Shown here: positions 1 to 11,890 of the stretch, in pieces
How the letters are laid out: each line of letters starts with the position of its first letter
Position numbering within the stretch: the stretch's first letter is position 1
Source: Codonopsis lanceolata
Lineage: Eukaryota > Streptophyta > Magnoliopsida > Asterales > Campanulaceae
Assembly (NCBI GenBank): GCA_013146195.2
Contig: CM028381.1
Span: 98,458,380 to 98,522,379, forward strand
Direction of reading: 5' to 3'
Length of the DNA stretch: 64,000 nucleotides
Program-made: the position numbers and the translations under genes
Notes under the pieces: generated by a model
Told to the model about the DNA's origin: nothing
The model's database searches: none
The model's input: only the letters and a program-made list of their open reading frames with translations

Positions 1-58
1 AATCATCCTCTGCCAATGCCGGTCGTTTCCCAAGTCCATATCGACCTCCGGGTTCCAT
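1..58 (-). CDS. start of a plant-mobile-domain (MAIN-like) protein, partial
   Basis: Read on the minus strand, an ATG at 58-56 opens a frame beginning MEPGGRYGLGKRPALAED that runs off the left edge. The same N-terminus occurs at 16120 in the second MULE copy, where it carries an early stop after MEPGRR. This copy is open as far as it can be seen, so the element to the left may be better preserved. Identification rests only on the equivalent position in the 8.5-17.1 kb element, whose downstream frame looks like a plant mobile domain. Confidence 0.45.
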   Translation of the reverse strand, partial: MEPGGRYGLGKRPALAEDD

Positions 59-138
59 CTATTTCAAAAAATAATAAATGTAATTATTCAAAAAATAATT
101 ACAACTTAATTATGAAATAATGAATGATGTATAAAAAC

Positions 139-142
<4 letters not shown>

Positions 143-197
<55 letters not shown>
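143..197. repeat. (TA)n microsatellite
   Basis: An almost pure TA dinucleotide run of about 55 bases, followed by a short CA run. A similar CA/TA tract stands at the equivalent place of the second MULE copy (about 16189-16250), so the microsatellite was probably part of the transposon and has changed length separately in each copy. Confidence 0.9.
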
Positions 198-206
<9 letters not shown>

Positions 207-901
207 ATCATATAACATAAGTCTTTTTTTTTTAAAAAAATATGATGTTTAAAAAAAATCAAAACAACCACCACAACGTAGTGGATCTTTTATAAAACAA
301 TAGCTACTAACTCGCAGTTGTTTTATAAAAGTACTGTCATTGACTCGCAGATGTCTTTAAATACTACCGCGACTGATTTGCAGATGTATTTAATTACTAT
401 CGCTGATGAGTCGCAGGTGTGATGTAAAAGAACCGTGATGCCCTAGCGGTTGTTTTACTCGTTTTTTGAAAAAAATTAACAGAGCAGAACACATAGATCT
501 CAAATTGTTTAAAACAACAAATTAATGACAAATCAACAATAAAACGTAACAACAATTTGAAACAAACAAATTTGCATAACAAAGCAAGAAATCAAAATTA
601 ATTCGAAATCAAAATAAAACACGTTTTTCATACCTTATAATGTAGATCGTGTTCTTTTAATATGAAGGCGCTACTGGTGAGAGTGGTGGAGACGGGAATC
701 AAGAGAGACAGTGAGAGAAACCGATACCTCTCTGGCTCTGGATCTTGTTCTGGTCTGTTATGTGAAGGGGGATGTAGGGAGGGGGTATGGTTGTTTGAGG
801 CAGTTAATGAAGGGATAATATAGTTTAAATGTAGGGAGAGGTAATTAGGTAATTTTAATCATTAAATAATGTTACGTTTAAGGATTTGAGTGTTACGTTT
901 A

Positions 902-1100
902 AATATTTTGTTTTTTTAGGACAATAATTTAAGGAGGTAGCACTCTACGAGCTAACACGTTTGGTAACTAGGATCATGCTCACCCCGCTTGGTTCGATGC
1001 AAATGACATTTACTCATTTAGAACATTATGGTGGTCTGTTTGGATACAAGAAAGGCGCTGGATAAGAGCGTGCGCACGATATAAAATGGTCCCATCACGT
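902..1100 (+). promoter_or_regulatory. probable promoter of the FRS11-like gene
   Basis: This gene-free stretch lies between the MULE terminus and the transcribed leader. A TATA-like word GATATAAAAT sits at 1079-1088, about 30-60 bases before a pyrimidine-rich leader (CCTCAACTTCCCCCCC at about 1122-1138) typical of a plant 5' UTR. The transcription start is inferred, not seen. The MULE terminus ends less than 200 bases upstream of the TATA-like word, so the transposon is now part of the upstream region. Confidence 0.3.
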
Positions 1101-1223
1101 CCCTGCGCAAATTAGGGTTCATCCTCAACTTCCCCCCCACGGATCAGTCATCTCTCTCTTTACACTTGTAAAAGATACAGACAAGTTTTTGAATGAACAC
1201 ATTCATCCCAATACATGATTTCT

Positions 1224-2040
1224 GTAAGTAATCCACAATCCCCATTTTGCCTTAATCGATCTTTCTCAAGTGTTTGTGATGATACCAGGGCAATGGCGTA
1301 TCTTAGAATGTGTTCTTACCGATTATATTGATTTCTTATGTTGAATAGTTGCAAATTTTGAATTTGTTATTGATTACAGTTGAGTTAAGCTAATTGAGAT
1401 CGTAGTTAATTAGGTCCCCTCCAAACAAATAAAATCTTTGATTTGATGCTTAAAAGAATCAATAGTTGATAATATGTTTATATTAAAGTTTGTTACATTG
1501 TTGTTATGGTTAATCCTGTTGTCACTAAGAACTTGATGTACAGACCATAAAAATGGTAAGTAGATACTTGGTGATAAATTGTAATATCATGTTGATATAC
1601 AAAATTTCTGATGAGTTGGAAGAATTTATATAGTGCACTTCTTTCTGGTGTCACATGTGATATAATCGTATTTTTGGACTTTTCAGAATGAGTATTGGAG
1701 AGGATGTCGTGTTTCTTGTGTGCTTATTTGTGCATGTGGTATGCATCTGCATCTCCAATGAACTAAAAGAAAGGATTTTTTTGTTCTTGTATGAATGGGT
1801 GATTCGTGAATAGTTTGAAATATCAAATTTGATAGTTTTATGCAAAAGGGTACTGGTACATCAGTGGTTACCATTATTGTACTGGGTTGTTCTCCTATTT
1901 CTTGACATGTTACTGGTACTTGAGTTGATAATTGTTCTGTGCCTACCTTGAGGGATTTTTGATCCATTATCCGGAAGCATGATATTATGGTATATGTACT
2001 GAAAATGGTACTTTGTTGTATTTCCAGTTAAATTTTGTAG
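1224..2040 (+). other. 5' UTR (leader) intron of the FRS11-like gene
   Basis: A strong donor TCT|GTAAGTAATC stands at 1224 after an apparently transcribed leader, and an acceptor TTTTGTAG ends at 2040, 40 bases before the ATG at 2081. The enclosed 817 bases are AT-rich and have no long sense frame. Leader introns are common in plant regulatory genes and often raise expression. An alternative acceptor, TTTCCAG, lies slightly upstream near 2027. Confidence 0.5.
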
Positions 2041-2080
2041 GGACGTGAGCAACCTTGAGCCGGTTATTTAAAATGCCATA

Positions 2081-5000
2081 ATGTCTGAAGAGGCTGAGCA
2101 GATGTTGGTGCATTACGATGATCACTCAGATCAAAGATCTCTATCTTTAGATGATACGAGTAGCACGGAGGAATCACCGGATGAAACCAGGCTATCCTTA
2201 GAAACAACAAATGATGCCATTCCATATATTGGGCAAAGATTTGGTACTCATGATGCCGCCTACGAGTTCTATAGTGAATTTGCCAAGCGATGTGGCTTCT
2301 CTATCCGCCGACATCGCACAGAAGGTAAAGACGGGGTTGGCAAAGGACTTACAAGGCGTTATTTTGTTTGCCACCGGGCAGGAAATACTCCTATCAAAAC
2401 TTTAAACGAAAACAAGCCACAAAGAAACCGAAAGTCTTCAAGGTGTGGATGTCAAGCATATATGCGCATTAGCAAGACAAGTGAATCAGGAGCACCAGAG
2501 TGGCGAGTCACAGGATTTGCAAACCATCATAATCATGAACTACTCGAACCGAATCAAGTTCGCTTTCTCCCTGCATACCGTACAATATCAGATACAGACA
2601 AAAGCAGAATTCTCATGTTTGCCAAAACAGGAATCTCGGTGCAGCAGATGATGAGGCTTCTGGAACTTGAAAAGTGTGTGGAGCCTGGATATTTGCCTTT
2701 CACAGAGAAAGATGTTAGAAATTTGCTTCAATCATTTAGGAAGGTGGATCCGGAGGATGAGGGCATTGACCTACTGAGAATGTGCAGAAACATCAAAGAC
2801 AAAGATCCCAATTTCCAATTTGAATTTACACTAGATTCGAACAACCGATTGGAGAACATTGCCTGGTCATATGCCTCATCAATTCAGTCATATGAGATCT
2901 TTGGCGATGCAGTGGTATTAGATACAACACATCGCTTGACTGCTCTTGATATGCCCCTTGGAATTTGGGTTGGAATGAATAATTATGGTATGCCTTGCTT
3001 TTTTGGTTGTGTGCTTCTTCGGGAGGAAAATTTGAAATCATACTCATGGGCTTTGAAGGTAATGAAGTTTAAATATTCTCTTCTCTTGACCAACCTATCT
3101 ATTTATCTCGCCCATGTGGAAGCATTCAATTTCCATGTTCTGATATTGTCGACCAAAGGGTAGCCAGAGATTACGAATATCTAGCCTGAGTTGAATTAAG
3201 TCACTTAGGTGCAATGCCTTGTCAAAATTAGAGTTGGCTTGATAATTGAATGTGTTGAAGTATATAATTGTTATAAGATGCCTTAACTTCCTGACAATAT
3301 TCTAAGAACTCATGGACTGAGGCTCCTATTCAGTGCCTATCCATTGAAATACTTGAAGGGACAAAGTGCCTGCATTTTACTTAAAACTAATTACAAACAT
3401 TTTGAACAGTACTTGCTATAAAACAGCCTATGGGCATTCCATACGACCGCTGTGCTCTGCCAAGGATTTCGTCCGAAATCTGAATGGGGCTTCTATTCAC
3501 TGCCAATCCATTGAAATACTTGAAGGGACAAAGTGCCCGCATTTTACTTAAAACTAATTACAAACATTTTGAACAGTACTTGCTATAAAACAGCCTATGG
3601 GCATTCCATACGACCACTGTGCTCCGCCAAGGATTTCGTCCGAAATCTGAATGGGGAGTCAGGGGAGAGGATAGGAGCAGTACAAGTATTTTATCAATTA
3701 TATTGAGTCATTATTATTTTTTCCCTTGATCTCTTTTGAGTGTGTGGTAATTCGGGGTGTATCCTTTTTGCCTTTTATCTTCACTGCTTCATGATTGGTG
3801 TTGGTTGGTTTTTTCATTTCATGTTTGGAAATGTAGAGATGTATAGAAGAAATGATTTAGTGTGAAAAATTTGCACTAATTGGTGATAAAATATTCTTCA
3901 TTCATTTCACCCTCTCTACTTCCGACATTGCAAGAAACCTCACACATGATATTCCACGTTTCTTTCCACAGATATCTTCTTTCTAAATATTATGTTAATA
4001 TTCGATTTCTATTTTATATGTAAGGCATTCTTGGGGTTCATGAATGGCAAGGCTCCACAGACAATTTTAACTGACCAGACTCTTTGTCTGAAAGAAGCTA
4101 TAGCGATGCAAATGCCTACTTCTAAGCATGCACATTGCATTTGGCTGATTGTGGCAAAGTTCCCATCTTGGTTCAATGCTGTTTTGGGTGAACATTACAA
4201 TGAGTGGAAGGCTGAATTTTATCGGCTCTACAATCTAGAGACAATTGAGGATTTTGAAGTCGGGTGGAGAGACATGGTCAATTCTTTTGGCCTTCACACT
4301 AACAGGCACATAACCACTTTATTTGCTTCAAGAACACTTTGGGCATTGCCGTACTTGAGAAGCCATTTTTTCGCTGGAATGACTACAGCTGGTCACTCAA
4401 AATCTATTAATGCTTTCATCCAGCGATTTTTGAGTGCACAAACCCGTCTGGCACACTTTGTAGAACAAGTGAGTTATCTTGTCTTACTATTTAAATTTAA
4501 CCAAGGTTTATGAATTGCATTGCATCATTACTGGAAGGCTGGAAGCCTGGAACCATGACATCTATTGTTGTTAAAGCATGTGCGGTGTTTAGTTGTTGTT
4601 GGATATATATATATATATATATATAATAACAATGCTATAGTTACCAAAAAATGTGTCCATCAAAGTAATGAGACCTTCAGATAATTCACCTCTCACTTAA
4701 TTTGGTAAATTGTTGATAGAATATTTTTTGGTAACCAGAGCATTATTTACTTGGGCACCTTTCTCTCCATACACTTCATTTTGGCTATCCACAATGTATC
4801 CAACTAATTTAAGGAATAATTATTAATAACTACTCCCACCGTCCCAAAATGAGTGTTTCTTTCTTAGATAAAAAAAACATTGTCCTAAAGTGAGCATCCA
4901 TGAAGTTACTAAGTTTACATTTACCAACTATCATGTCCCAATGTCCATTTGAAGTGCGGAGACTATGGAGGTCAGTACCAAGTAGCTCCTCCAAAACTAT

Positions 5001-7468
5001 CCTTTTTTCCTAGGTGACAATTTGAGAAAAAGAGGCAAGATTTTAATTGATCATTGTTGTATGTGTGTGAGGAGTGAGGAAACAATGAACTACCTTCTGT
5101 TGCACTGAGGCATGGCCAGGAGCTGCTTATGGAGCATTCCTCTCTCTTTGTTTGGCTTATCTTGGACTATGCTCCTTTAGGTGAAAAGTTTTCTGGCTGC
5201 TTGTCACCACGTAGGCATTTTGGCTTTAAATACAAAACTTAGGGTTGCTGCTCCACATTGCCTCATGTGGACTATTTGGCGGAGAGGAACAAGAGAAACT
5301 TTGAGGGAATTGCTTTGCCAATACATAATAAGCTCTTGTTTTTTAAGCTCAACACTTTGTTTTTCTGGTTTAATGAGGACTTGCACTGTTATGCAATGCG
5401 ATCACCCCTTTTGTGGATTTTTTTTGTTTTGGGAGATGGGTTGGGTACTTGACTAAGTGTTCATATTCTCGTGTTCTCCTTTTTCAAGCAGCTTTTGGCC
5501 TTTGATCTATAGGTCAATGCCTTTTGCTGCTTTGTTTGGGTTGGCCCCCTTGGCAAATTTTTATATGCACGTATTTACAAATCAGGAAAAAAAAAGTTGG
5601 AGTTTTTTTTTGTTGATAAATAAGGTACTCCCTCTGTTTCAAAATTATTGTCCTGCTTTCCTTTTTTGCCCGTCCCAAAAAAATTGTCCTGCTTTCCTTC
5701 TATTTCTCTCCTTCCAAATAGTCCAACAAACCCCCAAAGGGACTACCTCCCAAATTAAGTTTCTCCTTCTCCTACCAACTCAAAAACAGCACTAAAGCTG
5801 ATTTGGGCATAACCCACAAAGGCCCGAACATCCCCAAAATAAGATTCCACAAATCCCTCGCCAGTGGACAATGAAGTAACAGTTAACACTCTCATCACTC
5901 CTGTGCACATATAGCATCAGTTGACGTAGATTTTACGCCGATTCCACAAGTTATCTTCTGTAAGAATGGCTTCATGAGCAAAACATGTTGCTCGACTAGG
6001 AGCTTTCGACTTCCACAAAGCCTTCCATGGAAAGGTTGTAGTACCCCCACTCTACTTCCTTCCCACCGCACCTTGTCATCTCTGTACCTCCCAACCCGTT
6101 GCGCATAGATCTTATCAAAGAATATGGGGCATGATTCCATTTCCCAATCTTGAAAGTGCCTCCAAAATGATGGATTCCAAACCACTTTATCCCCGTCCAC
6201 TTGTAGAACAGAGCTAACTAGATGATCTTTATCGGTTGCCAAAATCTACACAATTCCACCTCACCACACCATCTATCTTTCCAAAATCTGACTCTCATGA
6301 AATCATCCAACCTTTGTGTATACCTTTCCATACCCCCACCCCATACGCATAAGTAATGACATTCGGACCCATTTGTGCTCTCCTTCACCATACTTACTGG
6401 CATGGCATTGTGCCAATGGTAGAAATGGTTGAAGAAAATATTAATTTGACTTTGAGTGAGACTTGTTATGTTGCACAATCATCCTTATTCAGGTAACTGT
6501 TAAATGGATAACCATTTCGTAAGATGCCTTCTGAATATATATTTTACTTTTGCATGTATTATCTAAAAGTAATAAAATGATCAATGTAGTTGCTGAGACT
6601 GCTTTTCTTGAGGCAGCCTCCGTAGCATTGTGAATTTTGAAATAACCACTGTGCTTTGAGAGGCACGTGCTAGTTTAAGATATGCTAACAATCATATATT
6701 GTGATCTTTCTCAACTTCAATCTCCATGTAATTTTTTTGACAGCTGATTTTTATTGAGATAGACAACCTATTTTGAACAAATGAATCTTTTAGTTGGTGA
6801 GATTGTTCCCATTCTTCAAGTTTGCAACTGATATAGCCTCTCGTATATAGGTCGCTGTTGCAATGGATTTCAAAGATCAAATGGGGGAACAACAGACAAT
6901 GCAGCAGAATCTTCAAAACATTTGTCTTAAAACAGGGGCTCCCATGGAATCCCATGCTGCCACGGTTCTCACTCCCTTCGCCTTCTCTAAGCTCCAAGAA
7001 CAACTTGTTTTGGCTGCTCATTATGCATCCTTTCAACTTGAAGATGGTTTTCTTGTTAGACACCACACCAAGCTCGAGGGAGGACGAAAAGTCTGTTGGG
7101 TCCCACGTGAAGGTATCGTCAGTTGTAGCTGCCACAATTTTGAATTCTCCGGAATCCTATGTCGACACGCTCTTCGAGTTCTCTCGACAGGAAATTGCTT
7201 TCAGATTCCTGATAGGTATCTTCCACTTCGTTGGCGCCGGATCAGTACACCATCAAACAAGCTCCTTCAACATACTTCAAGTGATCATGCAGAAAAAGTT
7301 CAGTTACTGCAGAGTATGGTATCAACTCTTATTACAGAATCTGCAAAATCAAAGGATCGGCTTGATATTGCAACGGAGCACGTATCTGTCCTTTTAACTC
7401 GGATCAAAGAGCAGCCAGTTCCTTTGCATGGTACGAGAGAAACACCCTTCATACATAGGAGTCTTTAG
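2081..7468 (+). CDS. FRS11: FAR1-RELATED SEQUENCE 11-like protein (three coding exons)
   Basis: Coding exons are 2081-3058, 4025-4468 and 6851-7468. All junctions are GT-AG in phase 0 (AAG|gtaatg, taag|GCATTC; CAA|gtgagt, atag|GTCGCT), giving 326+148+205 = 679 aa. The family is nuclear: proteins derived from Mutator transposases that act as transcription regulators, with FHY3 and FAR1 in far-red light signalling as prototypes. Visible domains are an acidic N-terminus (1-50), a FAR1 zinc-binding DNA-binding domain (about 55-155, with CHRAG, CGCQAYMRI and a terminal HNHEL), a transposase-derived core (about 255-470, FGDAVVLDTTHRL), and a SWIM zinc finger with C566, C568, C578 and H580. Nearly the whole protein resembles the FRS11 group as I recall it, including the RRHRTEGKDGVGKG block. 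I see no stops or frameshifts, so the gene looks intact. Intron 1 holds a tandem duplication and intron 2 holds LINE debris. Confidence 0.93.
3321..3654 (+). repeat. 167-bp tandem duplication in FRS11 intron 1
   Basis: Two head-to-tail copies (about 3321-3487 and 3488-3654) with a constant offset of 167 bases and only a handful of differences (for example cgaccgctg against cgaccactg). The duplicated unit has no coding frame continuing the gene. Being intronic and nearly identical, it is a recent local duplication and could be a polymorphic marker. Confidence 0.9.
4838..4980. repeat. Stowaway-like end fragment in FRS11 intron 2
   Basis: ACTCCCACCGTCCCAAAATGAGTG resembles the common plant Stowaway/mariner MITE terminus (ACTCCCTCCGTTCC...). 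No matching right terminus was found nearby, so this is a truncated relic. It lies just after a short (TA)n tract at about 4606-4624. Confidence 0.4.
5030..5595 (+). pseudogene. LINE ORF2 3' fragment in FRS11 intron 2
   Basis: Broken plus-strand frames show the zinc-binding region that follows plant LINE reverse transcriptases: CYVCEE then EETMNYLLLHC near 5055-5110, and an MWTIWRERNKRNFEG-like block near 5260-5310. Several stops and frameshifts interrupt it. It ends near an A-run at about 5587-5594. It belongs to the L1-like family seen many times in this window. Confidence 0.6.
5622..5720. repeat. Stowaway-like fragment
   Basis: TACTCCCTCTGTTTCAAAAT begins a Stowaway-type terminus at about 5624, followed by a repeated word 'attgtcctgctttcct' (about 5645-5660 and 5683-5698). 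Only one end is recognisable. It separates the plus-strand and minus-strand LINE fragments in this intron. Confidence 0.4.
5780..6440 (-). pseudogene. LINE ORF2 zinc-binding region fragment in FRS11 intron 2
   Basis: On the minus strand, broken frames contain RFWKDRWCGEVELCRF (about 6250-6300) and VVWNPSFWRHFQDWEMES (about 6140-6195), blocks that recur at 46471-46983 in the long LINE (FWKDRWCGDMELC, WNPSFRRNPQDWEMDS). These are the region after the reverse transcriptase. Stops and frame changes make it non-functional. It lies antisense to the host gene. Confidence 0.75.
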
Positions 7469-7781
7469 TTTGAAAGATATTTAGTCACAAGTTTTGTAGA
7501 ATTTTTTTGAGGAAAGCAGCAGAGAAAGAGCATGTGACAGTGGGGGATGTAATGAAAAGCAAGCTAGGATGGCTTTGTACAACCTGTTGAAGATGGGTTT
7601 CTGTTTTGTAAAGGTTTGGTTACTGGCTAGTGGCTGGCAGGCTGAAACTCTCTCCTGCTATATGTAATCACAACCATACACAGCGGTGTCTTCCTTGGGC
7701 ATCACTGATAGTGAAATATATATCTCTAGTTAATGTATCATATGTAATGAAAGCAGTTCTGTATATTTGCAAGAAGCTATG

Positions 7782-7782
<1 letters not shown>

Positions 7783-7817
<35 letters not shown>
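7783..7817. repeat. (CT)n(TA)n microsatellite after FRS11
   Basis: A CT dinucleotide run runs into a TA run, about 320 bases beyond the FRS11 stop codon and probably within or just beyond its 3' UTR. The 7469-7780 stretch before it is probable 3' UTR: no frame, AT-rich. No single polyadenylation signal stands out. Confidence 0.85.
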
Positions 7818-7886
7818 GTCACAAACGGCAAATAGAAAAAAAAGTTATTTTGAGAACTACATGTCGCAAAAGTGACTAATGAAATA

Positions 7887-8056
7887 CTCCTACCGTTCTG
7901 GGTAAAGAGTCCACTATTTTATTTTAAGATGTTTCATTTAAATAGTTCACTTTAAAAAATTAATGCATAAAAGTGTTATTTTATTACTAATAGACTATAA
8001 AAAGTTTTTTTTTTAATTACTTTTAAACTAGGACTCTTTGCCTCGAATGAAGGAAG
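7887..8056. mobile_element. Stowaway-like MITE (170 bp)
   Basis: Inverted termini CTCCTACCGTTCTGGGTAAAGAG and, at the right, GGACTCTTTGCCTCGAATGAAGGAAG are imperfect complements, flanked on both sides by TA (7885-7886 and 8057-8058), the Stowaway target dinucleotide. It has no coding capacity. Confidence 0.75.
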
Positions 8057-8173
8057 TAATTACCAAGTTTTGACGCAATTGGAATCACATGCTTATTCAA
8101 GATCTGAATAGTTAGAAAACAAAATACTATGTTTATACTTTGAAAATAAATAGTATAATGATAATTAACACAA

Positions 8174-8312
8174 GGGTGTGTCTATCCACACTCCAAAGTT
8201 TACTCTCTGCACTCCATTTTTTGCATTGAGCCATTGAGGTGGCGTATCTTGTGTTATATATTGTAGGCAATGAAGTGTGGAAAGCAAACTTTGAGGTGTG
8301 GATAGCCCATGC
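8174..8312. mobile_element. Mutator-type MITE (139 bp)
   Basis: Left arm GGGTGTGTCTATCCACACTC and right arm ending GAGGTGTGGATAGCCCATGC form long imperfect inverted repeats over most of the element. It is flanked by 9-base direct repeats TTAACACAA (8165-8173) and TTAACATAA (8313-8321), one mismatch apart, the duplication size made by Mutator-superfamily transposases. No ORF. Confidence 0.75.
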
Positions 8313-8374
8313 TTAACATAATATATCAACCGAATTCTTGAACTATCTCAAACACAATGGTTGTTTGAAATATA

Positions 8375-8455
8375 CTCCCTCTATTTCGGTTAAAGAGTCA
8401 ACTATTCCATTTGGGGGTATATCTTAAAATGTATACTTTTAAAAAAGAGAGACCC
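8375..8455. repeat. left half of a Stowaway-like MITE, possibly split by the MULE
   Basis: TACTCCCTCTATTTCGGTTA at 8373-8392 is a Stowaway-type left end. The matching right end is missing here, but CTACGGAGTA at 17131-17140, directly beyond the MULE's right terminus, could be the other end. On this reading the 8.7-kb MULE inserted into the MITE. Confidence 0.4.
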
Positions 8456-9177
8456 TAAACGTAACACCTATTTTTCTAAACGTAACACCATATAATGTGT
8501 GAAAATACCTAATTGCCCTTCTACACATTTTAAACTATACTAACTATTAAACCCCTTCATTTACTCCTCCAACCAACCACCACCCTTTGAGTCCAATACT
8601 ACTCCCAACTCTTCCAAACACTCTCAATCTATTTCCCTCCCTCACAATCATCTTCATCTTTAAAAAATAAAAACTCTCCAAACCATCCACCTAACTCATA
8701 ATGAGTTATGATTGTAATCATAATAAAGATGAAAATGTTAACAAAGATAATTATTTTGAGGTAAATGTTGATTTTTGAATGTATTTTCACTGAATTTATT
8801 TTTAAAAATTTGTAACTGGCCTAAACATCCGCTAGGGCACAACGGATGTTTAACCTAAGTACCGCTATCTACCATCGGTTTTTTCATAAAATAACCGCAA
8901 CCACGTAGCGGATGTTTATGTTAATATTAGTTTTTAAAAAGCGGATGTAATTAAATTGGCCCGCTTGTTTATAGCGGATGTATTGAATTATTACCGCTAC
9001 ATAGTAGCGACTATATATCAATATAACCGCTACTTTGTAGCGGTTCTTTGGTTGATTTTACTGGAAATTTGTTTTTTTAATCTTATTAATTATTATTATG
9101 GTTTTATTGTTATTTGTTTATAGGACTACCAGTTTGAAAACGAGAATAATTTATTTCTGGATGTATCTCATTTTTTT

Positions 9178-11012
9178 GTGACGGATGAAAAATTCATTGA
9201 TCGAGAGACAACAGAAAAATGGGTTAGAGATACCAGACATGCCGAGAATATGTACTTTTACGTGTTCAGAAGTAAAATTAAATTTGATAACACTCGTAAA
9301 GTTTGGTTGGGTTGTGAGAATGGTGAAAAACCTCGGTACGATGGTAAAAAAGATTTAAAAGATGTAAAGAAAAATGGTTCGAAGAAGTTTTTGTATAAAT
9401 TTAAAGTATATTTGCAAGAAGTAAAAGATGATGATTGGAGAGTTAAAGTTAGCGAGTTTATTAATGCTCACAACCATCCACTTTCAATGAGAGAAAAATG
9501 ACACACTTCTTCATCGAAGTTGACAAAGGCTGAGATTGAAAGGGTTGATCAACTTTATAGTGTTAATGTGAAGCCGAAACAGATATTAAATCTATGGAAG
9601 AATGAAAATCCTGATAACAGAAGTTCGAGAAAGCATGTAGAGAATGCGTTGATAGGTATAAGAAAGAAGAAAATGAGAAATAAATCAAAAATATTGTATT
9701 TTTTAGATGAGATGAGTCGACATGGATATATTTTCTGGTTCAGGTTAAAGAGACTTGCCCAAAAAAACAAAGTTGTATTGACTATGTTATGTTTGTTCAT
9801 CCAAAGGCTGAAGAGATGTTGGCCTTATTTCAGTATGTTCTCTTTGTGGATTTAACATACAAGACTAATAAATATGATTTGTCGTTATTGGAAAGCATTG
9901 GAGTTACATCTGTGGGAAAGAATTTCATGTTGCATTTGCATTCTTCAAGAATGAGAAAAGTGAAACATTTGCTTAGGCATTACATTAGTTGCGTGCTTTA
10001 TTAGTTTATGTTCGCCCACCGGATGTCATTGTCACGGATAGGGAGTTGACTCTCATGAATGCAATACGAGATTACTTTCCAATGTCTTAGTATATGTTGT
10101 GTAAGAGACACATAGCGAAAGATGTCGAGAAGTATGTAAGGAACCTGTTGGGAAGTAGGAAATATGCTGCAATATTTATGAAGAGGTGGATGGATATAGT
10201 TGAGTCAAGAACTGAGGAAGAATACACACAAAATTGTTGAGATATAGAAGAATCGTGGGCAAATATTCAGGCAGTTGTTCGATATGTTAATTCGACTTGG
10301 TTTGAGCCCTATAAGGATAAATTTGTTTGTGCTTGGACCAAACAATACATGCATTTCGACAATCAAACGACGAACATGTAAAACTTATACATTTATGAAT
10401 GCAATAGATTTATTGTTTATGAACATTATGTAATTTTTTTGTAACTGTGCAATATGTTACGGAGTTGAGAGTGCATACTCCCAAATGAAGAGATGGTTAT
10501 GCACGTCAGCTAGGGGTTTCGATCATATATTCGATCAAATCCACAATGCTATCGAGTTTCAGTTCAATGAGATCTTGACTCTATTTGAAAGGACTTTGAA
10601 TGTAGCCCATCCTTTGACATCCTCAAAGTTTCTTCTCCGTCGATTGAGATTTAAGGTATCTTCACATGCCCTTGAGTTGCTACAATACGAATGGAATTCG
10701 ACACAATGTATAAACAATCCAGTTGAGGGTGATTCTAAAAAGTGTGGGTGTTTGTTGAGGACAAGTTACGGTTTACCATGTAGTTGTGAAATATGACACA
10801 TGGAGCAGAAAATTGTCTCGATTGAACCCCATCAAATCCATGTGTTTTGGAAGACGTTGTCTGTGGGCGGAGTTCAAGACATGAATACATCAAGAGAATC
10901 TACAGCTGATTTGATAAAAAAAAACCTTTTATCAGATATGGACGGGACTCCTGAATCGCAACAATATCACTATGCTAAACAGTTTTTCGATGTTGTACAT
11001 CCCCTAACGTAA
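9178..11012 (+). pseudogene. Mutator-like transposase remnant (FAR1-like DNA-binding, DDE core, SWIM-like end)
   Basis: The frame is broken into pieces at 9178-9501, 9520-9855, 9789-10004, 10485-10796 and 10800-11012. The first piece resembles the zinc-binding domain of MULE transposases (YVFRSKIKF, VWLGCENG, ending NAHNHPL). The middle shows the DDE core: FVDLTYKTNKYDLSLLES and VTDRELTLMNAIRDYFP keep the first two expected acidic residues. The later part has KKCGCLLRTSYGLPCSCEI, the SWIM-like region near the C-terminus. In-frame stops (for example after 9498 and at about 10087) and frame changes make it inactive. It is a cousin of the domesticated FRS11 protein 5 kb away. Confidence 0.85.
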
Positions 11013-11286
11013 CATTTCTGAACCAGAAATAGTGCGACACAAAGGGCGTCCAAAGAAGAACTCGACAAAGAAAGACCTCTCAGGTTAAAAAATGTTAAAT
11101 GTTTACGTCATATTACTTTTTGCATTTCTTTATAGTAAATGATTTATGCTTTAATGTTTATAATTATTTTCACCTAAACAGGTTACGAACATGCTAACCA
11201 TCAACCAGAAAGAGAATCAGGAGGTAGAGGTAAATGTAGAGATAGAGGAAGAGGAAAATTATGTAGTTCATTAGCATCGACGGGTA

Positions 11287-11890
11287 ATTCCATTCCATAC
11301 GCCTCTCAGCTTCCACCATTGATGATCACTTTCATATCAAGTGTTATAGATGTCAAAGCAGATGAAAATTATGGTTTTTGAGTTATTGCCCACTTTATTT
11401 ATCACGACGAATAAAAATGGGATCAGGTGCGTAATGACTTGATGCATGAACTTATTGACTACTGGGACTTCTACTCAGCCATTAACTTCTTGGAAGGTGA
11501 CATTGAAAGATCGTTGGTAGGTCTGAATTGACATACCTCTCCGGCTCCAACTGAGCATCGACTTAATCTGGGCATGTTCGGTTTGGGTGATTGCTACATG
11601 GTATCAAAGGATTGTGGCTTGTTTGTCTAATATACCGATTGCTTGTAATACATGGTTGTTGTTGCAAGCCCGGTCTGTTGATGGACAACCGCCACAACCA
11701 TGGACCACAAGTATTGACTTTGGGTGGGTCAATTTAATCCACTTCGTAGCACTTGGGATGAAGCCTTCAAGTCCCCTGCCTCGTCTGCCCATTATTCCGA
11801 GGTGGGAAGATTCTTGTCACCCAACGATACGACATTGGCTTCCAATTTGGCATGGTCGATTTACTAATTACCTTAGTATAGAGGGTTAAC
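11287..11890 (+). pseudogene. OTU-like cysteine protease domain remnant
   Basis: The plus frame reads SSVIDVKADENYGFRVIAHF at about 11335-11395, then QVRNDLMHELIDYWDFY. OTU domains carried by some plant MULEs normally read D-G-N-C-G-F-R at this place; here the nucleophile cysteine is replaced by tyrosine (codon TAT at 11371-11373). The downstream frame near 11700-11800 (NLIHFVALGMKPSSPLP) resembles the C-terminal part of such proteins. Stops and frameshifts are present. The function in the parent element is not known; the catalytic change and the breaks indicate a dead copy. Confidence 0.6.

Larger units (their letters stand above)
1..901 (-). mobile_element. MULE (Mutator-like element), right end only
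   Basis: The stretch matches 16070-17124, the right end of the complete MULE further on, in the same order: start of a minus-strand ORF, a (TA)n tract, AT-rich leader blocks with the repeated word 'gcagatgt', then a terminal repeat ending near 901. The terminal repeat holds two copies of the word GTTACGTTTA (about 870-880 and 891-901). Its reverse complement matches the left terminus at 8456. The body of this element lies left of the window. No target-site duplication can be tested because the other end is missing. Confidence 0.7.
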
